DNA of 64,000 nt from CBDFHC01 sp965247585 (GTDB lineage Bacteria > Chloroflexota > Dehalococcoidia > Lucifugimonadales > GCA-2712585): NCBI GenBank assembly GCA_965247585.1, contig CBDFHC010000004.1, forward strand, positions 620,001 through 684,000. Direction: 5' to 3'. The notes beneath the pieces are model-generated. The model worked only from the letters and a program-made list of their open reading frames with translations, was not told where the DNA came from and searched no databases. Numbering within the stretch: the first letter of the stretch is position 1; every line of letters starts with the position of its first letter. This document shows, in pieces, positions 32,707 to 41,508 of the stretch. A program made the translations under genes and the position numbers.

Positions 32707-34791
32707 TTGGTCACATTAACAGAAACGATCAGGCATCACGGTGGGGTGAGTGGTAGAACGCTGCTCTGGACCGGCGCGGTCGCGGCGCTGGCGATCCCCC
32801 TGGCACTGCTGACGGTGGCTATAAAGCAGGACCCGTTCCCGGCGCAGGACGCAGCGGTGCTGGCGTGGATGACCAGGCTGGACCAACCCGTTCTGGGAAG
32901 CCTGCTCCGCGGCATCTCTTTGATAACGAGTATCTGGCCCGGGTTGGTACTGGGCCTGGTTGGCATGGCGTTCCTCTGGATACGAGGGCTGAGGCGAGAG
33001 GCGCTGGCCTTCGGCGTAGTTGGCGCGATGGTAGGGCTGGTGGCGTTCGTCGGAGACTACACTCTGGGCGAGTACGTGGGCCGGACGCGCCCGGAAGGAG
33101 CGTTGTCCAGCCAAGTCAGTTATCCCAGCGGCCATGTCTTCGGTAGCACGGTGCTCTTCGGCTTCTGGATATTCATGGCCTTCCATTACCGGCTGAGGTG
33201 GCGGCTTCAGGTCCCCGTGGCGGCGGCGCTGGGCCTAATGATTTTGGCGGTAGGGCCCGCCCGAATGTACGAGCAGGCCCACTGGCCCAGTGACGTGGCG
33301 GCAGGGTATCTGTTTGCCGGCATCTGGCTGCTGGCGCTAATACCGCTGTTCCTTCGCCTGCGGCGGGCCGGTGTTGGCGCGGTAGATGCCGGTGGCGAAG
33401 CGGTGGTGAGCCCAGCCACCGGGAACGTGAGGATTGTGGGCTCTATTGCGAGCCGGGTGGTGCTGGACTACGACCGCGGCACGGCGACCAAGAGCTATAT
33501 ACCGCCGGCGCCAGTCCGCTGGCTCTATTGGTTAGCCTTCCAGGCAAAGTTCCCGTATGAAGACAATGCGGCGGCCCTTGAGACGGCGGCGCACCGGCGC
33601 AAGATTGCCGGGTACTTGACGGCGCACCGGTTCGGGAAGGACATGGTTTCGCCGGTGGTGGAGATCGGATGCGAGGATGGCAAGGCCACCTTCGTGACGG
33701 AGCTGGTGCGGGGCGAGGAGGCCGAGGCAAGCCCGGCGGTACGGGAGGTCCTACGGCAGATCGCGGATACCTTCGCCGAGGCCGGCCTCCCGGTGTGGCA
33801 GATGAATCCCAGAAATCCCCACGCCCATACCAATCTGATACGCACTCCGGAAGGGGAGCTGAAGATAATAGACCTGGAATCCGCCATTGTGACGCCGTTC
33901 CCAGCCAAGGGGCAATGGCGAAGCGCGATCAAGAGCGGAAGCTATCCGATATTCGACGACATAGATTTCGAGCGGCTCAGGGCCTTTGTGGAGCGCAACG
34001 ATGCGTCTCTGCGGGACAGCCTGGGTGAGGCCGGGATGCAGCAATTCCAGGAGTCCATAGAGCGTTGCGAGCTGGCGACGCGAGCCTGGAAGGATTCAGA
34101 GCCACGGTTGCCGGGTAAGGCGCTGAGATTGGCCTACCGGCTGCTGAACTGGCGAGGGGCCGCGGAGAAGGCCACCGTGTGGGTGGATCGGGGCGAAACG
34201 GTAGCCCAGAGCTGGCTGGAGAATGGCGTGGCCCGATGGGAGGCCGAAGGCCGCGTTACGCCCGAGGCAGCGGCGTCGCTGCGGGCCAAGCTGGCTTCCG
34301 ACGCCGGGAGTAACACGCTGCGGCACTTGGGCGCTCACCTGTTGCTGACGGCCACGCTGCGGTTTCCCTTTGGCAGTATAGCGAGGCCCGCCTGGACGCT
34401 GGCCTTCTGGATGGCTTCCTATCTGCCAAGGCGGAGGTCCGAAGACCCCGGGGCGGAGGCGAATATCCGCGGGGTACACGGCCCGGTGGTGATGGCGTTG
34501 TCTCTGGTGCCAGGCTTGGGCGGATTCGCCTACCTGGCAGCCAAGCCACTTCGGAGCAAGCTTCTTGTACGGCTAATGCTCGACCAGAGTGCGTCCAAGC
34601 TACCCTATGGGTTGTACAGTCGGCTGGGCTTGGCGCGATTGCTCCCGCCGCCGTGCCACGTGGCTGGGAAAGAATACAAGTACCGGGCTGGAGACGCCCC
34701 ATGGGGCAGGCCGGTGCCGAGCTACCACCCTGCAGCGGCGCTGGTGCTTCGGAGGGATACGGGCATTCTCCACCAGGTTGACGGGCGCTAG
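32707..34791 (+). CDS. PAP2 phosphatase / kinase-like fusion membrane protein
   Basis: 694 residues from the TTG at 32707 (GGGAG 8 nt upstream); a GTG at 32650 is also in frame. Part 1 is a PAP2 lipid phosphatase with about six membrane helices and all three motifs: YVGRTRPEG, SYPSGHVFGS and EQAHWPSDVAAG. Part 2, from about residue 240 to 460, resembles an aminoglycoside-phosphotransferase/LPS-kinase fold: a Lys in ATKSYIPP, a catalytic-loop-like NPHAHTNLI and a DFG-like IIDLES. The C-terminal 200 residues include more hydrophobic segments. It could remove phosphate from an undecaprenyl- or phosphatidyl-type lipid and phosphorylate a related headgroup; this is inference. Its last 17 codons lie in an 80-bp direct repeat. 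Confidence 0.8.
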   Translation: MVTLTETIRHHGGVSGRTLLWTGAVAALAIPLALLTVAIKQDPFPAQDAAVLAWMTRLDQPVLGSLLRGISLITSIWPGLVLGLVGMAFLWIRGLRREALAFGVVGAMVGLVAFVGDYTLGEYVGRTRPEGALSSQVSYPSGHVFGSTVLFGFWIFMAFHYRLRWRLQVPVAAALGLMILAVGPARMYEQAHWPSDVAAGYLFAGIWLLALIPLFLRLRRAGVGAVDAGGEAVVSPATGNVRIVGSIASRVVLDYDRGTATKSYIPPAPVRWLYWLAFQAKFPYEDNAAALETAAHRRKIAGYLTAHRFGKDMVSPVVEIGCEDGKATFVTELVRGEEAEASPAVREVLRQIADTFAEAGLPVWQMNPRNPHAHTNLIRTPEGELKIIDLESAIVTPFPAKGQWRSAIKSGSYPIFDDIDFERLRAFVERNDASLRDSLGEAGMQQFQESIERCELATRAWKDSEPRLPGKALRLAYRLLNWRGAAEKATVWVDRGETVAQSWLENGVARWEAEGRVTPEAAASLRAKLASDAGSNTLRHLGAHLLLTATLRFPFGSIARPAWTLAFWMASYLPRRRSEDPGAEANIRGVHGPVVMALSLVPGLGGFAYLAAKPLRSKLLVRLMLDQSASKLPYGLYSRLGLARLLPPPCHVAGKEYKYRAGDAPWGRPVPSYHPAAALVLRRDTGILHQVDGR

Positions 34792-34818
34792 ACCTATTAG
34801 CGGCCCGGAAGTCCGACC
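34739..34818 (+). repeat. Uninterrupted copy of the direct repeat
   Basis: Second copy of the segment split by IS630 at 31321-31371/32595-32623. Similarity continues weakly beyond it (gatgttgagcagcgagc against gatgccgagcacagagc), which suggests an old duplication rather than a short functional site. Confidence 0.8.
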
Positions 34819-34902
34819 GAATGTGGATGTTGAGCAGCGAGCCAGGATGTCTAATTGCCCAAGTAGGACAGCCACCATTCTAGAAGGGAAGAGGTCAAGA
34901 AG

Positions 34903-35136
34903 ATGAGCCAAAGCGCGACGGTTGAGGTAAAACAGGCAGCATTGAAGAGGGGAAGCAGCACGGTGTTGAGGTTTCGGCTGAGGGCCTGTGCCCGATGCCG
35001 TGGTGACGCCTATCTGGATACCATGGATTTTCCAGAGTGGCGCTGCATCCAGTGCGGCCGGTCTGTGCCGGAGGCCGCGGGCGCTCCCAGTCTGGGAGCA
35101 GGGAGCCTCTGGTCGATGAAAGCCAGCGCCAACTAG
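34903..35136 (+). CDS. Small zinc-ribbon protein
   Basis: 77 residues with two CxxC knuckles, ACARCRGDAY near residue 30 and RCIQCGRSV near 49, spaced like a zinc ribbon; the tail is unstructured. It resembles the IS-interrupted protein at 42714 (CPKC..GDLFL..MYG....LQCG), so the window holds two members of one small family. Family members in Chloroflexota often stand alone, and no role is known. The protein may bind nucleic acid or act as an adaptor. Confidence 0.7.
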   Translation: MSQSATVEVKQAALKRGSSTVLRFRLRACARCRGDAYLDTMDFPEWRCIQCGRSVPEAAGAPSLGAGSLWSMKASAN

Positions 35137-35222
35137 CGAGCAAAAAGGGGGTGGGACCTACCGTGGCCGGACCGATAGAATAGGCGAACAATCCCCCTTT
35201 CCCTTTGGCACGTATAGTTGAT

Positions 35223-36164
35223 GTGAACCGGCGATTATTTGGACTGACCATTGGCTCCGCGTTGCTAGCCCTGGCGCTGGTGGCGTGCGGGGCCGCAGCG
35301 GCCACGCCTACGCGGCAGTCGCCTACCGCCACAACAGCGGCGGTGACGGAGGAAGCGCAGGGTGAGGAGTTGCAAGCGATCCCGGCCACTACGGTGCTGC
35401 GGCCGGGGAGTCAGCGGGTAGCGTTCCTTCTGGTGAGCTCGCAGGCGCTGGTGACGGCGCCACAGGTCTCGGTGACTTCTTTCTTCCAAGGTGAGAGCGG
35501 CGAGTTGGGCGAGGCTCGGGAGTCCCGGACGGCGCTGTTCAACGAGTGGCCGTACGGCACGCGGGGGAGCTACTCCACGGAGTTGGCGTTTGACCGGGAG
35601 GGCTCCTGGGTGCTGGACATCCGGGTGGGGGAAGGGGATTTCAAGGGGCACGCCCGGCTGCCGGTGGAGGTGCTGGACGGGTACGGGGTGATCGACGTGG
35701 GGCAGGCGGCGCCGGCGAGCATGAACAGGACCACGGCGGAGGTGGACGACCTGGCGCAGCTAACCTCGGCGTATGAGCCTGTGCCAACGCTATACGAAAC
35801 CACCATTGCAGAGGCGATTAGCAGCGGCAAACCGACGTTGGTGGTGTTCGCCACGCCGGCGTTCTGCACCAGCGCCACGTGCGGACCCCAGGTGGAAACG
35901 GTGGGGGAGCTGAGCGACGACTACGCGGGGCGGGCGAACTTTATCCACGTTGAGGTGTACGACAATCCGCATGAGGTGCAAGGAGACTTGAGCAGAGGGC
36001 GGGTGTCGCCGGTGGTGGTGGAGTGGGGTCTGACCACGGTGCCGCACTGGAGCAACGAGTCCTGGGTGTTCCTGGTGGGAAAGGACGGGTTGGTGAAGTC
36101 ACGGTTTGAGGCGTACACCTCAATTACGGAGCTGGAAGAGGCGCTGCTAGGGGAGATGGAGTAG
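35223..36164 (+). CDS. Lipoprotein with thioredoxin-like domain
   Basis: 313 residues from the GTG at 35223, which gives a compact lipoprotein signal (LFGLTIGSALLALALVAC); a TTG at 35205 is also possible. A Thr/Ala-rich linker follows the lipidated Cys. Residues of about 50-150 look like a beta-sandwich, and the C-terminal part from about 185 is thioredoxin-like with TLVVFATPAFCTSATCGPQVETV. This CxxxxC pair replaces the classical CxxC, as in SCO/TlpA relatives. It is probably an extracytoplasmic redox or metal-delivery protein. It is convergent with the beta-propeller lipoprotein. Confidence 0.7.
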   Translation: MNRRLFGLTIGSALLALALVACGAAAATPTRQSPTATTAAVTEEAQGEELQAIPATTVLRPGSQRVAFLLVSSQALVTAPQVSVTSFFQGESGELGEARESRTALFNEWPYGTRGSYSTELAFDREGSWVLDIRVGEGDFKGHARLPVEVLDGYGVIDVGQAAPASMNRTTAEVDDLAQLTSAYEPVPTLYETTIAEAISSGKPTLVVFATPAFCTSATCGPQVETVGELSDDYAGRANFIHVEVYDNPHEVQGDLSRGRVSPVVVEWGLTTVPHWSNESWVFLVGKDGLVKSRFEAYTSITELEEALLGEME

Positions 36165-36195
36165 GGACGGTCTCTGGCTAAACGACGTCCAAGGG

Positions 36196-37275
36196 CTACT
36201 GGTCCCCGAGCCAACTGGGATTTAACTGGGAAAAGTTGTGGTCGTTTGAGTTGGCTGGTTCCACTCCGATCATGCCGGTCAGAAGTGTCATCTCGTCGCC
36301 GGCAACGGTCATCCGGAAAATAGCCACACCGTAGGTCCCGTTGCGTTCCACGGCGCCGTCAAACACGATGTGGGAACCATCAGGTGAGAAATCGGCGTCC
36401 AACGGGAAAGCGCCCCGGCCCGCCTGTCCGGGAAACCTGGTGTCCGGTTCATAACCAAGACTGTTAAGCCCTGCCAATACCTTGGTCCTTAAATCGGAAA
36501 CGAGACTCCCGGTGGCCGCGTCATAGAGACGGACAAGCTGGGGGTTGAATATCATGCTGCCGTCCGGAGAGATAGCCAGATGTATTGCGCCCTCTTCGAA
36601 GGAGAGCATCTCCCGACCGGCGTCAAGATCATAGACGTGAATGTTGAGTCCATCACTTGGTGAAAAGGATGAATAGGCTATTTTGTTCTGGCCCGGGAAC
36701 CATTCCGGGCTCTCCTCGTTGACGGTGAGAAAGCTGATTCTTTCTGCGTCTCCGGTATCTAGGTTGATAACGTAAATGTTTAGATCGCTTCCGGACGACC
36801 CCAAGGCCTGAACGGCTACCTTCTTGCCATCGGGCGAGAAGGAAGGCCGGGCAATCTGACTAAGTCCCGGGACCCGCAACTTGCGCTTTTCACCGCTCCG
36901 CTGCACTAGAATTATGTTTTCAAAGTCGGCGAACACCACCGCATCAGGCCTCATATCGAATCCCACGCCGCTCCAGCGAATATCGGTCTTCAGGGTCTCG
37001 TCCAGATACGCCAAGTTGGTAACAAAAGGTACTTCAGACGGCTGCCCATAGTAGACGCCCGGTGAAAATCCTCGCTTTGCCGAGGCGTCAATGGCCGTGG
37101 AGACAGGCGCGCGAGTGGCTCCTGATAAAGGCGTGGCGGTCGGCGTAGAAGTGCGGATTATAGGGGATGTTGGAGTCGGAGAAACCGTGGCCTGTTCCTC
37201 CTCTCCTCTGCCGCAACTGCTGGCCATCAGGGCAACCAGCGCGACTGTCAGCATCCAGGCCAGTCCACTTCGCAT
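36196..37275 (-). CDS. TolB-like beta-propeller lipoprotein
   Basis: 359 residues from the ATG at 37275, which begins a lipoprotein signal (LAWMLTVALVALMASSC); the frame upstream of it has no signal. A Pro/Thr-rich linker leads to WD40-like (PD40) repeats: RPSFSPDGKKVAVQ, SPEWFPGQNKIAY, HLAISPDGSMIF and DADFSPDGSHIVF. Such propellers bind peptides or sugars at the cell surface; no enzymatic residues are recognised. It lies between genes on the opposite strand, with 420 bp of leader sequence upstream. Confidence 0.8.
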   Translation of the reverse strand: MRSGLAWMLTVALVALMASSCGRGEEEQATVSPTPTSPIIRTSTPTATPLSGATRAPVSTAIDASAKRGFSPGVYYGQPSEVPFVTNLAYLDETLKTDIRWSGVGFDMRPDAVVFADFENIILVQRSGEKRKLRVPGLSQIARPSFSPDGKKVAVQALGSSGSDLNIYVINLDTGDAERISFLTVNEESPEWFPGQNKIAYSSFSPSDGLNIHVYDLDAGREMLSFEEGAIHLAISPDGSMIFNPQLVRLYDAATGSLVSDLRTKVLAGLNSLGYEPDTRFPGQAGRGAFPLDADFSPDGSHIVFDGAVERNGTYGVAIFRMTVAGDEMTLLTGMIGVEPANSNDHNFSQLNPSWLGDQ

Positions 37276-37696
37276 AGAGCGAATTATAGCCGTGGTGCCC
37301 AGATCAGCATACTTAACGGGTGATTGCGGGACCGTACCCCACATCATCGTTGGCTGGCCGCCCGAACATCCCGTGGACAAGAATTTGACGCCTCGATTCC
37401 CAAAGGTACGGCGGCACAAGCGGAAGCCTACCTGTGCCGGCCCGCGAGGAGGATCATCGACGCCGCCTCGAGAAAGGAGAGGGAGAGCAGCCTCAAACCA
37501 GGCCCCGGCTTTTTCGTGGCGTCCTCCCCGTCGCTGAAGTGGATATCATAGTTCCCAATGGCCCTCCGAAAGGGCGCCGTGTTGACGCCGCCGCTGGATT
37601 GGCCCTTTCGATTGCGGCGCGGGTAGGCGTACCCTAGAATGGGCGCTGCAGCCCATACCGAGGACCACCCAGGGCTTGAAGTAGGACGGAAAGCAA
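37276..37696. other. Divergent intergenic region
   Basis: No gene is supported between the propeller lipoprotein (-) and RpiB (+). Several overlapping short frames exist but have no family resemblance and poor starts. Promoters for both genes should lie here; I could not place them clearly. Confidence 0.5.
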
Positions 37697-38182
37697 GTGG
37701 ATTTAGAGCATCTGGTAGCGGTGGGAGCGGACCACGGGGGCTTCCCATTGAAGGAGGAGTTGGTGGCGTGGCTGGGCGCGGAGGGGTTCAAGGTGCTGGA
37801 CCTGGGAGCGCACCAGATGGACCCGGATGACGATTTTCCGGACTTCGCGGAGGCGGTGGCCCGGGCGGTGGCGACGGGGAAGGCGCGGCGGGGGCTGGTG
37901 GTGTGCGGCAGCGGCGTGGGAGCCAGCGTTGCGGCCAACAAGGTGCCGGGGGTGAGGGCGTCTATCTGCCACGACACATACTCGGCCCGCCAGGGGGTGG
38001 AGCACGATGACATGAATGTGCTGTGCCTGGGAGGCCGAATCATTGGGATTGAGCTGGCGCGAGAGCTGGTGACCGCGTTCTTGAAGGCCGAGTACCTGGC
38101 GCTGGAGCGGTACCAGCGGCGGCTGGATAAGGTGCTGGAGATAGAGCAGTCCTTCCTGAAGTCGCCGCCAGACGCGGGGTAG
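37697..38182 (+). CDS. rpiB: Ribose-5-phosphate isomerase B (RpiB/LacAB family)
   Basis: 161 residues from a GTG start. The RpiB pattern is complete: VAVGADHGGFPLKEEL at the N terminus, the active-site Cys in VVCGSGVGAS near residue 75, and CHDTYSARQGVEHDDMNVLC followed by LGGRIIG. It interconverts ribose 5-phosphate and ribulose 5-phosphate in the pentose phosphate pathway; the LacAB/allose relatives are the alternative. GSGVGAS is a variant of the usual GTGIGMS. It is convergent with the gamma-CA-like gene, 14 bp away. Confidence 0.9.
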   Translation: MDLEHLVAVGADHGGFPLKEELVAWLGAEGFKVLDLGAHQMDPDDDFPDFAEAVARAVATGKARRGLVVCGSGVGASVAANKVPGVRASICHDTYSARQGVEHDDMNVLCLGGRIIGIELARELVTAFLKAEYLALERYQRRLDKVLEIEQSFLKSPPDAG

Positions 38183-38196
38183 CCCCGGGGCGTCCG

Positions 38197-38703
38197 CTAG
38201 AGCCCGCTTTCCTTAAACAGTTTGGCGCCTTCGGCGAGACTTTCGGCGGTGTGTTCCATCCGCTCTATCTGCGCCGGCGTGACCTGCCGTTTGACGGCGC
38301 CGGGTACCCCGGTGACGAAGGAGCGGTCCGGAACGTGGTGGCCTGAGAGGACCACGGAGTTGGCGGCCACCAGGCACTGAGCGCCGATAGTGACGCCGTT
38401 CAAGACGGTGCTGTTGTTGCCCAGCAACGACCCCCGGCCGACCCGGTCACAGTGGACGACGACGCAGTGTCCAATGGATACGTTGTCCTCCACGTACATG
38501 CCGCTGCCGTGGACCACGGACCCCTCCTGGATGTTAACGTAGTTTCCAATGACCACCCCTTCTTCGCCGTCGCCGCGGATGGTGACGCCGGGCCAAACAC
38601 TGGAGTGGTCACCGATTTGGACGTCGCCGACGACGTAGGCGTCCTCGCTGACCCAGGCAGTAGGGGAGATTTTTGGGGTCCTGTTGCCAAGGCTTCTTAT
38701 CAA
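38197..38703 (-). CDS. Second gamma-carbonic anhydrase-like protein
   Basis: 168 residues of left-handed beta-helix repeats (DVQIGDHSSVWPGVTIRGD, GVVIGNYVNIQEGSVVHG) with the three metal His in SVVHGS and IGHCVVVHCD. It is clearly related to the protein at 12247 but differs in the insert after the second repeat and in the C-terminal helix (MEHTAESLAEGAKLF). As a trimer it would carry a metal site at each interface. Activity as carbonic anhydrase is not assured. Confidence 0.88.
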   Translation of the reverse strand: MIRSLGNRTPKISPTAWVSEDAYVVGDVQIGDHSSVWPGVTIRGDGEEGVVIGNYVNIQEGSVVHGSGMYVEDNVSIGHCVVVHCDRVGRGSLLGNNSTVLNGVTIGAQCLVAANSVVLSGHHVPDRSFVTGVPGAVKRQVTPAQIERMEHTAESLAEGAKLFKESGL

Positions 38704-38928
38704 CGCTTTGCTCCTAGACGTGTTAGAAGTGCACCGGCGTACCGGGGAAGGGAAACGCCGCGGCGCGCCGGGCCGAAGGTTAGTTTAGCCGCTGACGGAC
38801 GCGGGTCAAGGGCGGGGGACAAAGTCCCGAGGTCCCGATGAGCGAGGGCGGCGGCGACCCGCCGGGGGGACGGGAGGAGTTCGTGTACAATAGGCAACCG
38901 GCATACGAGACCTAAAACGGAGATGCGG

Positions 38929-39351
38929 ATGATGCCAAGCGAGACTGTTAAGGCGTTCTGCAGGGAGAACCACATGGCGGTGGTTACAACGTTCCGGCGA
39001 AGCGGCGGCGCTCAGATGAGCATTGTTACCGCCGGGCCGTTCAGGAACGGTGTCGCGTTCTCCACTACCGGCGACAGGGCCAAGCTGGCGAACCTGAAGC
39101 GAAATCCGAAGTGCTCATTGATGGTGTCGCAGGACGACTGGCGAGGATACGTGGTGCTGGAGGGCACGGCGGAGCTACTCTCTCCGGGGATAACGGAGGC
39201 GGAGGAGCTCCGGCAGGCGCTGCGAGAGGTGTTCCGGTCCGCCAGTGGCGGTGAGCACCCAGACTGGGAAGAGTTTGACCGGGCAATGGTGAAGGACGAA
39301 CGGTCCGTGGTTGTGGTGGTGCCGGAGCACGTATATGGCACCAAGGGGTAA
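38929..39351 (+). CDS. Flavin/F420-type split beta-barrel (PNPOx-like) protein
   Basis: 140 residues. Of the nearby ATG codons (38923, 38929, 38932), the second or third gives proper spacing from GGAG at about 38919. The fold is that of PPOX-class FMN/F420-binding proteins: AVVTTFRRSGGAQMSIVTAG, VAFSTTGDRAKLANLKRNPKCSLMV and YVVLEGTAEL. Members reduce or oxidise small substrates with FMN or F420. A TACAAT box lies upstream near 38885. Confidence 0.82.
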   Translation: MMPSETVKAFCRENHMAVVTTFRRSGGAQMSIVTAGPFRNGVAFSTTGDRAKLANLKRNPKCSLMVSQDDWRGYVVLEGTAELLSPGITEAEELRQALREVFRSASGGEHPDWEEFDRAMVKDERSVVVVVPEHVYGTKG

Positions 39352-39379
39352 GGCGTCCCAATATTCTGGCGTTGAACAA

Positions 39380-39403
39380 TATCCCGGCCTTGAGGCCGGG
39401 ATA
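39380..39403. terminator. Perfect hairpin, possible terminator
   Basis: TATCCCGGCCT-TG-AGGCCGGGATA, an 11-bp stem with a 2-nt spacer, followed by ACCATTTT. It lies between the split-barrel gene and the DMT-like gene. Confidence 0.65.
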
Positions 39404-39423
39404 ACCATTTTAAGGAGGTTCCC

Positions 39424-39840
39424 GTGAGCTACGTTGGGTGGTCTCTGATAGCGCTGGTGGCTTATGGAATCACGACAATCCTGCTGAAGGCAGCGCTCAG
39501 GAGCATTCCACCGGAGGCGGCGGCAGCGATCACCAACACGATGCTGGTAGGATCTGCCGTCCTGTACGCCATATTTCGCGGGGTCAGCATCCCCCAACAA
39601 TTGACGCTGAGCATGCCCACCTTTTACCTTCTAATGGCCGGGGCAACGCTGTCCGTGGGCATTATAAGTTTTTACGTGGCGCTAAGCCGGGGGCCGGCAT
39701 CAGTGGTGGCGCCGATATTCGGGATGAACCTGGCGCTGGTGAGCGTGCTGGGGTTCACGGTGCTGGGTGAGCCGGTGAGCGCGACCAGGGTTGCGGGAGT
39801 AGTGCTGGCCGCGGTGGCGGTGATCCTGCTGACCAGGTAG
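39424..39840 (+). CDS. Four-helix EamA/DMT-type membrane protein
   Basis: 138 residues from a GTG start with AAGGAGG 6-7 nt upstream. Four or five membrane helices form a single EamA-like repeat, half the size of a ten-helix DMT exporter. LSRGPASVVAPIFGMNLALVSVLGF and LGEPVSATRVAGVVL are typical of the family's last helices. It would need to dimerise, like small multidrug resistance relatives, to make a transporter. The substrate is unknown. Confidence 0.8.
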   Translation: MSYVGWSLIALVAYGITTILLKAALRSIPPEAAAAITNTMLVGSAVLYAIFRGVSIPQQLTLSMPTFYLLMAGATLSVGIISFYVALSRGPASVVAPIFGMNLALVSVLGFTVLGEPVSATRVAGVVLAAVAVILLTR

Positions 39841-39889
39841 CGACACGGCGGCGGGCGAAGCATACTAGCGTTGACGAATTGGAGGAATA

Positions 39890-40177
39890 ATGATTGGCGT
39901 ACTAACCCACCATTGGGCGAAAGAGGAGAAATTGGAGGAGGGGCGCAGGCTGTTGGACGGGAACGGCCGGGCGCAAAGCCGCGCGCCTGGTTTTGGTACC
40001 AGGCAAACGCTGTACTCTTTAAGCGACCTGACCAAGATCACCACGCTGGTCACGTGGGAGAGCAACGAGATTTACGACGCCTGGCGGGCCAGCCCGGAGC
40101 GGGCGGAAGCGATGAAGGGCGCCGGGGAACTGTGGTCCCAGCCAGCGGAATCAGAGCGGTTTGAGGTTGTGGACTGA
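39890..40177 (+). CDS. Small ABM-like (monooxygenase fold) protein
   Basis: 95 residues with an alpha+beta pattern (MIGVLTHHWAKEEKLEEG, ITTLVTWESNEIYDAWRASP) resembling the antibiotic biosynthesis monooxygenase dimeric ferredoxin-like fold. TWESNEIYDAWR matches the usual 'W.s.ea...w..s' part. Some members are monooxygenases, and many have unknown roles. GGAGG precedes the start by about 6 nt. It lies between the DMT gene and the CrtC-like lipoprotein on the same strand. Confidence 0.65.
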   Translation: MIGVLTHHWAKEEKLEEGRRLLDGNGRAQSRAPGFGTRQTLYSLSDLTKITTLVTWESNEIYDAWRASPERAEAMKGAGELWSQPAESERFEVVD

Positions 40178-40234
40178 AGGCTCGGTTGACGGGCGACACG
40201 GTACCACCGGGAGGCCAAGGGGACGGGAGCGCGG

Positions 40235-41368
40235 ATGGCCGGGCAAGCTAGGTTTGCAGTAGGGTGGTTGCGGGCTGCGGCGCTGACGGCACCGGTGCTA
40301 GCGCTATTGGCGGGCTGCGGTCCCGGCGCCACCGCCACCCCAACGGCTACGCACACTCCCCAAGCGACGGCTACTCCTAGCCCAACCGCCCAGCGGCAAC
40401 CCACCACGGTGGCGGGGATCCCCGCTGCTGAGCTTGTTCCCCGGGTGTCGTTGCCCAGGGACGAAGCGTCGCACACCAGCCTGTGGGAGTGGTGGTACTT
40501 CAATGGACACCTGGAGGCGGAAGACGGGAACAGGTACGCATACCACTTCGTGTTCTTCGAGGTTTTCATCGAGGGGCTGGATACCTACGTGCTGGCCGGG
40601 CACGCGGCGGTGACCGACGAGGAGGACGGGTCGTTCGAGTTCGCGCAACGGCTGGGGAGCCGAGCCACCGCGCCGGGTGAGGGGCTGGAGGTGGACGTGG
40701 GTGGGTGGAGGATGTCAGGGAGCGGCGGAGACTTTAGGCTGAGCGCCGCGACGGGGGAGCTCGGGTTTGAGTTGGAGCTGGAGGCGGTGAAACCGGCGGC
40801 TCTCCACGGCGGGGACGGGTTCGTGGAGTATGGCGATGCGGGAGGCTCGTACTACTATTCGTACCCTCGCATCATGACGGCGGGTACGGTACTGGACCGG
40901 GGCGTGGAGAAGCGGGTGAATGGGACCTCCTGGATGGACCACCAGTGGGGAGACGCGGTGCTGGGTGAGGTGGAGTGGGACTGGTTCAGCCTGCAACTGG
41001 ACGATGGGACCGAGGTGATGTACTACCAACTACGGGACCTTGACGGCGAGAAGTTGCAGGAGTTCGGAAGCGCAATTGATGCGGATGGAATGGTGACTCC
41101 GCTGGGACCGGAGGATGTGGAGGTGAGGGCGATGGGGACGTGGGAGAGCGCCGCCAGCGGCGGTGTTTATCCCCAGGGGTGGAGCGTTGATATTAGTAAG
41201 AATGTTTCGCTGATATTGGCGCCTGTGACAGAGGACGCCGAGTTTCATGTATCGGGTTCAGTGCTACCCATCTACTGGGAGGGCCAGGTGTTGGTGACGG
41301 GCCAAGGGGAGAACGGACCTATCAGCGGATATGGGTTCGTGGAGCTGGTGGGATACGCATCGCCGTGA
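40235..41368 (+). CDS. CrtC/AttH-type lipocalin-like lipoprotein
   Basis: 377 residues with a lipoprotein signal (LTAPVLALLAGC) and a Thr/Pro-rich linker to residue 60. The double-lipocalin AttH/CrtC region follows: WEWWYFNGHLEAEDG, YHFVFFEVF, YYYSYPRIMTAGTV and the characteristic SWMDHQWGD with WDWFSLQLDDG. Relatives are carotenoid 1,2-hydratases or uncharacterised secreted hydrolases. Here the lipid anchor places it outside the membrane. No carotenoid genes are nearby, so the role is open. Confidence 0.85.
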   Translation: MAGQARFAVGWLRAAALTAPVLALLAGCGPGATATPTATHTPQATATPSPTAQRQPTTVAGIPAAELVPRVSLPRDEASHTSLWEWWYFNGHLEAEDGNRYAYHFVFFEVFIEGLDTYVLAGHAAVTDEEDGSFEFAQRLGSRATAPGEGLEVDVGGWRMSGSGGDFRLSAATGELGFELELEAVKPAALHGGDGFVEYGDAGGSYYYSYPRIMTAGTVLDRGVEKRVNGTSWMDHQWGDAVLGEVEWDWFSLQLDDGTEVMYYQLRDLDGEKLQEFGSAIDADGMVTPLGPEDVEVRAMGTWESAASGGVYPQGWSVDISKNVSLILAPVTEDAEFHVSGSVLPIYWEGQVLVTGQGENGPISGYGFVELVGYASP

Positions 41369-41508
41369 ATGCCGGGGTCCCCCAAAGCCGGGGCCGGAGG
41401 GGCATCAGACGGTTATGGCCCGGGGATGCATGGTTTAAACTGCTTCGGCCGCGGGGGGGCGGGGCGGGTGCGTCGCCGCGGTGATTCTTAAGAGAGGCTA
41501 GCTGAATT

